A stretch of 64,000 bases of DNA, from assembly GCA_025617745.1 (NCBI GenBank), contig CM046868.1:23799608-23863607 (forward strand), written 5' to 3'. Made by a program: the position numbers and the translations under genes. Under the pieces are notes generated by a model. The model had not been told where the DNA came from. It worked only from the letters and a program-made list of their open reading frames with translations, and ran no database searches. This DNA is from Heliocidaris erythrogramma. Its lineage: Eukaryota > Echinodermata > Echinoidea > Camarodonta > Echinometridae. Below are positions 55,901-64,000 of the stretch, piece by piece (within the stretch, counting starts at the first letter, position 1; every line of letters starts with the position of its first letter).

Positions 55901-58085
55901 AGATAGGAAAGGTGTTTATTTCTGTTTTACTGATTTCCATACAAATTTATTCATGTACATGTAGACTAACATTAAATCAAACTCTACAGTTGTTTTATTC
56001 TCTATCATCATGTGAAGGCTACACATACAGTATATGCGCTTACATGTATTGTGCCAGCTTATTTTCAAAGTAATTGAGAAGCACATGAATTTTATTCTAC
56101 AAGCAATTAAAGCAACATGTTACTTAAATACATGTACGTGTACATACATGTACACAAACACACTCCCATTACTGTTCTAGTTACATGTGTATAAAAACAT
56201 TTTTTGAAAAAGAGCTTTTCAATTTGAACGATCTGCTATTTACTGTATCCCATGTTAAGACTTCACTGTTTAAAGGAAATAATCATATCGCTTGTTTTTT
56301 TTATTTCATAAAAATTGAAAAGAGATAAAAAGGGTTTTTTTCACAAATTGTTTTTATGTTGTTTAAATTATCATTTTAAAAATACCCAAAGTACATGCGA
56401 GTACTATAAATTTAACAAAAAGTAAGTATCAAAAAGGAAATTGGTGAGATATGCTTTAGAGGCAGAGCACTTGTAATATGACATACAGACACCCCCTCCC
56501 CCCGCCCAACTTCCAAAAACTCTGCTCTTTATGGTTGTCGTTATACCATTATGTCTTGATATTATTTCAGATAATTCTAAAGGGAAGCCTATCGCCATAA
56601 CCTGCCAAGATGGAGATGAGTTTGAGGCAGACTACGTGATCGTCACAACCTCACTGGGATACCTCAAGGAGTATGCCGCCACCATGTTCCACCCCTCGCT
56701 TCCAACCCCCAAACTGGACCTCATCTCTCGGATGGGGTTCGGTACGGCGGGGAAGATCTTTCTGGAGTATGAGACGCCCTTCTGGGCGGAGAACTGGGGT
56801 GGGATCTACCTGGTGTGGGACGCGAAGCCCAGCGACTTCATGGCAGATGATTTTAAAGAGGTAAAGAGATAAAATGATACAAATTCTTATCAAGATTTAT
56901 GATCTGATTCAGGCATTGTACTCTATTGTACGAAGGGTCCAATTCTAGTGGTTGGTACATGTATCAGGTTATTATTTGACTGTCTTTAGCATTGCAAGAG
57001 TGAGGTAAAAAAAAGATAGATCCACATGCCATTACTCCTCTGATAGTAAAATTCCACATTGGGGAGTGAAGGCTCTTCAACATATGAAAAACTATTCATC
57101 TTAATCTCATGCAGATTAGCAATCACTGATCGATCTAGTGTCTAATTGATATTAGTTACCGGTAAGCTGTTCCTTTGATAAGATTTACTGATAAATGTTT
57201 GTAGTTCAGGAAGTTTGAATAGTTTCTTAAAGTTCTGAGAACCAACATCTTCTGTTTCCTTTGGACTTGCAGGAAGAGTGGTACAAACATTTCTACAGTA
57301 TTCAAAGCATCCAGAATAACCCCAAACTCTTGAAGATATGGATGTTTGGTCGATCAGCTGAACACATTGAGTCTCTGGATGATTGCATCATAGCAAAGAC
57401 ACTGACTGGTAAGAATTTGGTTTTCTTCAAAATTTGAATTATTTTGTCATACTTACAATATTGGCTAATGTCCCTTTTGTAATAACAAGTCCTAAGTTAC
57501 ATTAGCTATTAGGTTTAAACCTTGTGTCTACTTGGAAGTCATATATCGGTAATTCCAAATCATATAGGACTAGAGTCTAAAAATGATCAGATTCAATGTC
57601 TTAAGTTTAATGACTTAATGTCAGATTGACAGGTATGGTATTGCTTATCATTCATGAATATGCTCTGATCAATTTTAAAACTCATTAAATTGATACATGC
57701 GTACCAGGTTTCAGACAATTAAATAGTCTTCAAAAAAAAAAATGACAAGTAAAAACCACTGCAATATATTGGAAGAGCCCTTCCTTGAAACTAAAGAGGT
57801 TAGGGGACCTTCACTTTTGTTCACTCTTAAGAATTTGATCAAATTGGTTTTAATTTCACATTTCTGACATGACTTGTGTTTATCCTTTCTACAGAGGTTT
57901 TACGAGAGTACCTGAAGAACCCTACCATACCATTTCCAGACAGAGTCCATAAGACTCAGTGGCACAGCAACCCTTATGTCAGGGGGTCCTACTCCTATGT
58001 TGCGGCGGGGTCCTGTGGTGCTGATATTGACGCCTTGGCTGAACCTGTGTGTATTCCTGGGGAGAATGGCCTGGACCAACCCGCT
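52703..58085 (+). CDS. FAD-dependent polyamine/spermine oxidase (exons 1-5, 3' partial)
   Basis: Flavin amine oxidase that oxidises (acetyl)polyamines to smaller polyamines, an aldehyde and H2O2. Exons: 52703-52961, 53366-53929, 56571-56860, 57273-57408, 57895-58085; junction phases 1, 1, 0, 1, 0 agree. N-terminus after ATG has about 35 polar residues, then the Rossmann FAD motif VCIIGAGLAGLAAAEAL, and VTVLEAMDRPGGRAFT. Later: GGGLIEEGAQYIHG, VIVTTSLGYLKEYAA, MGFGTAGKIFLEYETPFW and GSYSYVAAGSCGADIDALA, all typical of PAOX/SMOX proteins. The C-terminal FAD-binding part (GEAT...HGA) is not seen up to 64000. No peroxisomal signal can be judged. Divergent from the NLR array. Confidence 0.87.
53366..53929 (+). 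CDS. Polyamine oxidase exon 2: substrate-domain part
   Basis: 188 codons from GGGLIEEGAQYIHGCEGNPV to QQVAWNCGKEG, Lys/Cys-rich middle. The antisense strand is also open for 176 codons, which is a shadow. Confidence 0.85.
54246..54592. mobile_element. hAT-type MITE in polyamine oxidase intron 2
   Basis: TTCCCAAT (8 bp) on both sides (54238-54245, 54593-54600). Ends TAGTGCTGGGA and TCCCACCCTA form short inverted termini; inner GGGTACCCGGGTCCCGCCCG and CGGGTAACCGGGAACCCGCC are related inverted blocks. No transposase. Confidence 0.8.
54601..56570. other. Polyamine oxidase intron 2, remainder
   Basis: AT-rich, with ACATGTAC-type motifs near 55953-55970 and 56130-56156. No exon or element recognised. 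Confidence 0.5.
56571..56860 (+). CDS. Polyamine oxidase exon 3
   Basis: NSKGKPIAITCQDGDEFEAD, VIVTTSLGYLK, then MGFGTAGKIFLEYETPFW and GGIYLVWD; phase 1 to 0. Confidence 0.88.
57273..57408 (+). CDS. Polyamine oxidase exon 4
   Basis: EEWYKHFYSIQSIQNNPKLL, KIWMFGRSAEHIESLDD; phase 0 to 1, donor GTAAGA. Confidence 0.82.
57895..58085 (+). CDS. Polyamine oxidase exon 5
   Basis: EVLREYLKNPTIPFPDRVHK, then RGSYSYVAAGSCGADIDALA, ending GLDQPA at donor GTAAGT in phase 0. Confidence 0.87.
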
Positions 58086-61000
58086 GTAAGTTAAACAAAC
58101 AATTTGATTGCACTAATAGATTAGTCATAATATTTATATTAGTCATACAGATTCATAAATAGATTTGCTACTTATTACATTGTAGATATTGATTCTTCTG
58201 AGAGTATGAAATGCATTGCTTCCCCTTTCCCACTGCACCCCCCCCCCCAGGAAAAAAAGACACCAGAAAGTTCAAATACATATTAAAAGTTGTTTGTTTA
58301 GTGGCCATGATGTCGATAAAGACCAAACTTCATATTCCATTGAACAATGTTTTCCATTAAACCTGTACATGTACACTGTCCTTACAGTAAGCCCACCTGC
58401 GTCTTGAGACAGCTTTCCTCGTTCTCCTTGATCAGTCTTGTGGTTTAAAGATAAAGTAGAGTTCTAGTCACGAGATTGAATTGTGAAAAGGAACTGTCTC
58501 AAAGTAATAGGGAAAGGTTGATTATAGCAAATAAGAATTAGTGTATGCTGTAAGGTTTTGGAATCACCAAAATGATAATAAATTGACTCACATGCACTGC
58601 ACACAGAAATGTGCATATGGGACTACACACAAATGTTCGGCCTAAGCATTTCAGTTGTTTCTTGTCATATTTTGAATGTGAGAGCATTTGAAGGGCAATC
58701 CTTTTCAGGAGACATATCTACTATGATAATCTTCTAAACTAACATAAAAAGAATGAAAAAGCTCACAAATTATTATTTTTCCCTTTCCCAGGACTCAAGC
58801 TTCCCATTAATACAGGGCCCACCCAGTTCCAATACATTGGGGGCATTGGGTCAACTTGAGTTACGAGTGCAGATTTCCAAAATGTCACTACTAACCCCTA
58901 GAGCAAAAAAAGAAGTTAATGTATAGACCCCTAATTAACCTTTGCTTTTCAGGCATGTAAGCTTTGCTGGATACAAGGAAGGCTTTATTCTGACAAGCTT
59001 TTTGCATGTTTGGAGAAGGGATTTTGAATGTTATTACCATATTGAATGGAAACACTGTTCTTTGACTAGTCTGTTGAATTAGACTACTTTTCAAGATTGT
59101 AGTTTTTTCTCGAGTTGAAATAAGTACCTGTACATGTAACTCTGCCCATCTTGTAGAATATCAACAAGTTTCAGAATGTTTTACACAAATTTACTTGTGT
59201 ATTGATTGCAAAATACAAAAGGAAAGGGAAGGTTTATACTGAACGGGTGATGTACAGTGAATTTTGCTGCTTATTTGGTTATAAGATAAATAAACTGTAC
59301 ACAAGTGTACATGTATCTATCACTGTTACTTTTAGCATTGCAGTATTTGCTTGCTATTTTGTCCGTAAAAGTTTGAAATATGACACATGGATATTCTAGA
59401 TGGAAAATTAATTTCAGATTTTAACATGCAAATATGTCTAAAATGTCTTCAGATTAAATTACTATTATTCATTTCCATGCTGCTGTTAGCTCATCAGTGT
59501 AGTGTTCTCAGATCGTGTGCGTAAATATAAACATATGTTAATGAGATTGATGGTAATTTAATCTGTACATCCAAATGGTAAAATAGTTGATATACATTGT
59601 ATATTGGAAATCTAGTAAGATGACGCATGACAGGTAAAGTTAATGGTATAAATCTGTAGTCTTTATTGAATTGTGTAACTGGCTCCAGCAAAAATATTGT
59701 GTGTTGAGAGCCAGAAGGACATTAACTCTTGTGTAAAATTATATGAGTTTAGTTAAACATCCCTCTGGCACTCAACAGATGATATCAAGTGATTTTGAAG
59801 GCACTTGTGCCTTTCCCAAGTACAGACATGACAGAGTACTGTACACTGTACCTTGCTCCCTTTTCCCCCCAAACATACATACATGTATGTACATCACAGC
59901 TTGTGACAGTGCTTTTCAGGCATGCATACGTGTGTTTCTCGCTCAGCTCCCAAACCCATATTCAACCACTTTTAAATATATTGGTTAAAATGCCCTGAAT
60001 TTTGTTGTCTGATACTCGTCACATTAAACTTGTACATGTACATGTACATGTATATAAGATTATTTATTTGTTTTCCAGAACTCTTTTAACTCTTTCAGTG
60101 CCGATGGCACGTATTTGTGACAGATAGACTTGTCATTTTCATTCACCAATTGCTCAAACACATGAAAGGGATATGGTGGTCAATGTATATCAAAATTTTG
60201 ATCATAAATCAGGCACTCTAAATATATGATTATAATTATATGCTACCATAGAAATTTTCAGAGAAAATTGCAGACTTCTAAAAAGATATTGCCTTATTTC
60301 AACATTAAACAATAGTAAACAAATGAGAAACCAAAAAATAATGTACAGTGTACAAAAAAGAAACTCATATGTAATATTCAATAATTCTTATGCACTATTA
60401 AAGTTAGGTAAAGTAATAAAGTTTGGTATCATAAGAAATGGAAATAAATTTCCTACAAGTTTTATACACAACATTTTGTGAAATAATAGATGGTTAATGA
60501 AGTGCAGATATTTGAAAAGCAAGCACTGATCACATTTTGGTAAAATTTTGAAGTGAGCTAAACCCCTTGGCACGGTAAGAGTTATAAAAGCAAATTTCTT
60601 GATTTGTATACATGTACATGTACATATATATTTGTATGAAAAGAAAATTGTTCTCATATGTTGTTTAAAAGCTTATGTTTTTATAAAACTTTCTGATGCT
60701 GACCTTGAAAAACTACATTGCTGTTGTTAAAGTCCCAATGGCCAAGTGGGTTATCTCAACCATGTCAACGTTTGTTGAGGTTATCATGTACATACTCATT
60801 ACTGTACATACCCGTAGAAATAAAATATACTGGTAGCCATAGATAGTCTTGTAGTATTGACAAATAAAATTTATTAAGTCTCTATAAAATAAAATCTATA
60901 TGTTGAGCCACTTACATTGTATGAATAGCTCAATGCGACTGATTTTAAAATTCATACATGTAGTATCAACCAATTCATAAGTGATAGTATAAGTTAAGTT

Positions 61001-61089
61001 TTTATGCTGCTTGTGAATTTACAGACGAGCTGTGGGTCATCATTTCTACATGAACTATTATTGTACATACAGTCCTGTGTTAACATATA
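58086..61089. other. Polyamine oxidase intron 5, first part
   Basis: No exon for the C-terminal FAD domain was found. AT-rich with ACATGTACATGTAC repeats near 59880-59890, 60030-60052 and 60608-60625. Confidence 0.5.
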
Positions 61090-62006
61090 CAGTTAACAAC
61101 AAAATTATTCATACCCCTTGGAAAATTCTAGTTTTTTGCATTTTTCCTAAAAATGAATGGTTAAATGAAGTTATTTGCACATCACTTGAATATATTTAGT
61201 TATCATCTGCAAATGAATGCCGTTTCCGGTTTCACCTCATTTGCATAACAATAGAAAAGGTGAGTTATCCAAACTGGGCGATGTTCAAAATTATTCATAC
61301 CCTTGGTGATTTATTGACTTTGTCAATCAGTATGAATCCGATTCTTGTGATTATTAATGCTTGTAATTCACTTAATTTTAATACACCATCACAAGGCTTC
61401 CGGAGGGGTCTCTGCTGGGATATCAGGCCAGTACCTGTTCTCCAATGGCTCAATCTCCTTGAGGATGTGTCCACACATGCCTTCACCTGACCTTCAGGGA
61501 GTTCATTAGATTTCGTGTCCTACAGGTGATGCAGTTATCGACTTCGTGATGACAGGACTATGATATTGAAATTTTCGGTCATTTATTCCATGCATTTTAA
61601 TGAAAATTCTGTATCTACTTATGAAGCAAAGCACCATTCCTGAAGACCCCTTCCCCTTTGCACTGCCTGTGGGAGGGTTCACCTTTATTCATTGGCCCCA
61701 TTCTTAATCAGAGTGCTCAGGAAGGCCATGTTGGTGATATTAAAGTCATTGCATGACTCTAACATCAGGTCACCATGAATAACAGTATGTAACCTTTGAG
61801 TACCATACACATCCCACATTGACCGTTACTGTATATCAATCTTCATATGGTAAATTCTTTGTATCTTTGGTATGAAAGCTACAATCCTTGATATCAAAAT
61901 GAATGTAAACCAAATTTATACCATATGCCCTCCATGTTACCAGCTGCAGTGCACAAAATGCTACCAATTTGACAGTGCACTGGAACATAAAGATCAGTAT
62001 TTTAAA

Positions 62007-63245
62007 AGAAGACACCACTGACAAATTTTAGCACTTTTACAATTTTTAATGTTATAAAACTAGTCAGATTGACCAAAAAACTCATCGCTCAGGTCGATAA
62101 AATCATAGATCTCGATTTAAAAAAAATAAATATTACAATATCTACTAGTACGAGCCGCAAAAATCCGTTACGTCACTGCAGCACTACTGGTTTTACCACG
62201 GCAAATCACGGTAATGCCGATTTGGAGCAATACACAGATCGCTTTCACAGCGCCTATAAAAATGCTATTTGTGAGACAATTACATGTATGTATGACAAAA
62301 AGAAAATGTTATTCATTTTTCAGTTTTTGGTATTTTTTAATATTATCTGCTGAAAAAATAAAGTGCTTTAGCAAAATTTTTTCACAATTTATCGAATTAA
62401 TAAAATTAAAATTGGCACTACTGTTTGTGATCGTTCGTACGTGCTTCCCATTAACGCGTGTACTTTAAGGCACGCGCGGAAAGCTAATGCAGCAAGCTGC
62501 ATTGTTTACGTTCTTACGTTCGCGATATAGATAGCAAGTACGACATTAACATAAATTCCTGGTTAATCTTCAAGTAAAATCTGATCACATTCTTCAATAA
62601 GCTTGTAATCTAAGCTAAGGAGATGAATGAGGGATTTTCTGGGTGAAGAAAGATTGCTTGCTTGTAAAGATTTTGTGGGAGAATATGTTTGGTACAGCGT
62701 CTGGCTTTAGCAGCTTCCTGGGTTTGTATCCGAGGCACACGGCTTGTAGGTTGGTCTCGAACGCGAAAACGTCAAAATGGTCTTCACAGACCACTCGTAA
62801 AACGGGAATAAATGTACGTTTTGACGTTGAATTTGGTTGTTCCAATGTTCCTTATCCGTACAGCACACCTTTCTCTATCCTTCTTCGGATCAGGGATGGC
62901 AAAAAAGGATTTTACGGGACAATTTCACGACGATTCGAACAGTAAATTGCTTGGCACAACGGCATTTTTGCAACTCCACGAATATGTATGCATGCTATAT
63001 GCGCTATCGTCTGCTTTTACGGACGCGTAACACACACGCATTGTGGTGGAAACTCAAAGTGCTGCAATGACGTGACAGCTTTGGCCGACACGAGCCAATT
63101 TGCGTATCGACAGTGGCAAAAACATACTTTTTATATCAAAATATACGCACTTGTAGGCTGTTCAAAAATTATATTTTCGATACTGATTAGTTCCTAGGGA
63201 CATGCAGAACAACATATTTTTTCAAAATTTGCCAGTGGTGTCTTC
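62007..63245. mobile_element. Nested DNA element carrying a THAP-domain remnant
   Basis: ACACCACTGACAAATTTTAG at the left and AAAATTTGCCAGTGGTGT at the right are inverted ends. It lies at the centre of the 61090-64000 element. Interior encodes a broken THAP zinc finger on the minus strand, as in P-element-type transposases. Confidence 0.65.
62640..62975 (-). pseudogene. THAP zinc-finger coding remnant
   Basis: MPLCQAIYCSNRR begins a C2CH finger at about 62972; a stop and frame change follow, then FFAIPDPKKDRERCAV in another frame and finally VVCEDHFDVFAFETNLQ and LGYKPRKLLKPDAVPNIF. The Cys, His, and AVP-type ends are those of THAP domains. At least two frame breaks. Confidence 0.7.
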
Positions 63246-64000
63246 TTTTAAGCTTCACTAGAGTACCCACTTGCAGGTGTCCATATCAAAAATGTGTCAA
63301 TCAGTGTAACTGAATAAACTGATAAAATTGGCACCATCCAACCTTTAGACAACTACCATGGCCTCCCTAAACATTCTTAATAATAATGGAACAAAAGTAT
63401 CAGGAAATACCTTCCCTTGACAGTGCAACAGTGAATGCCTCTAGGGAAGTCTCTCCAGGAAGAGTGCTTTGTTTCAACTTAGATACAGAATTGTCATTAA
63501 AATGTAAGGAATATTAACGAAAATATCAATATCATAGTCCTATCCTCATGACGTCTAAAACTACACCACCTGCAAACACAAAATCTGCTTTAAATCCATC
63601 AAATCCCCTGAAGACCAGGTGATGGCATGTGTGGACAACATCCTCAAGGAGATTGGGCCATTGGAGACCAGGTATTGGCCTGATATCTCAGTAGAGACCT
63701 CCAGAAGCATTGTGACAGTGTGAAGAAAGTTACGAGCATTAATCACAAGGACTGGATTCATACTGATTGACAAAGTCAATAGATCACCAAGGGTATGAAT
63801 AATTTTGAACATCACCCAGTTTGGATAATTCACCTTTTCTATTGTTATGCAAATGAGGTGAAACCAGAAACAGCATTCATTTGATGATAACTAAATGTAT
63901 TCAAGTGATGTGCAATTAAATTCAGTTAACCATTCATTTTTAGGAAAAATGCAAAAAACTAGAATTTTCCAAGGGGTATGAATAATTTTGTTGTTAACTG

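Larger units (their letters stand above)
61090..64000. mobile_element. Long-inverted-repeat Tc1/mariner-like element
   Basis: CAGTTAACAACAAAATTATT at 61090 and its complement ending exactly at 64000. The arms stay alignable for about 670 bp (to roughly 61760 and from roughly 63340), e.g. CAAAATTATTCATACCC, GATTTATTGACTTTGTCAAT and TAGATACAGAATT-TCATTAAAATG. TA precedes the left end. The arms appear to hold parts of the same element in opposite orientation. No intact transposase; the centre is occupied by another insertion. Confidence 0.8.

Noticed and set aside
62069-62468. Short ORFs in the centre of the nested element
   Set aside because: AT-rich, no motif; the only recognisable coding there is the broken THAP domain.
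1-64000. CRISPR arrays, operons or prokaryotic mobile elements
   Set aside because: No regularly spaced direct repeats; introns, SINEs and LINEs show this is animal DNA.

Overview
This is animal nuclear DNA: genes are split into exons with GT/AG junctions and conserved phases, introns are long, and the spaces are full of LINE, SINE, Penelope-like and DNA-transposon debris, poly-G/poly-A runs and ACATGTAC-type repeats. Together with an expanded, tandem NACHT/Death gene family this points to a marine deuterostome, most likely a sea urchin (inference, not proven).

Layout. (1) 81-3480, minus: the 5' part of a GT29 sialyltransferase gene (ST8Sia-like), four exons ending in sialylmotif L; the rest lies left of the window. 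(2) 8454-22210, minus: NLR copy 1. I could thread 12 coding exons with matching phases into one open frame of 1309 codons plus stop: Death-like domain, Pro/Ser/Thr linker, one hydrophobic 17-residue exon, one EGF module, a large NACHT exon, a joining exon, four exon-encoded LRR-like units, and two small C-terminal exons. A preceding 5' UTR exon and a GGGGAATTCCCC (kappaB-like) site lie upstream. (3) 25896-43900, minus: NLR copy 2, a tandem paralogue with the same exon order but damage in its 5' half (frame lost at the start codon, one nonsense and one decayed extra EGF exon, exon 6 deleted); its NACHT and LRR exons remain open. (4) 44832-49912, minus: NLR copy 3, only a 5' remnant (broken Death exon, intact linker exon, broken TM exon) plus a kappaB-like site. 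(5) 52703-58085, plus: the first five exons of an FAD polyamine/spermine oxidase gene, head-to-head with the NLR array; its C-terminal exons lie beyond 64000. (6) 61090-64000: a 2.9 kb long-inverted-repeat element in the last visible oxidase intron, with a second element nested inside that carries a broken THAP zinc finger.

How it fits: the NLR copies look like tandem duplicates of one innate-immune sensor gene that lay next to the oxidase gene. A fragment resembling the oxidase 5' end sits upstream of copy 1 (about 22770-22880), marking a likely duplication edge. The two complete units serve as each other's empty-site control, so several retroelement insertions in copy 1 can be dated as later than the duplication.

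The most unusual item is the domain order Death-linker-TM-EGF-NACHT-LRR-like. The linker, TM and EGF modules are all on phase 1-1 exons, so they can be skipped or duplicated without breaking the frame. All exon joins are read by eye; no transcript or database search was available.
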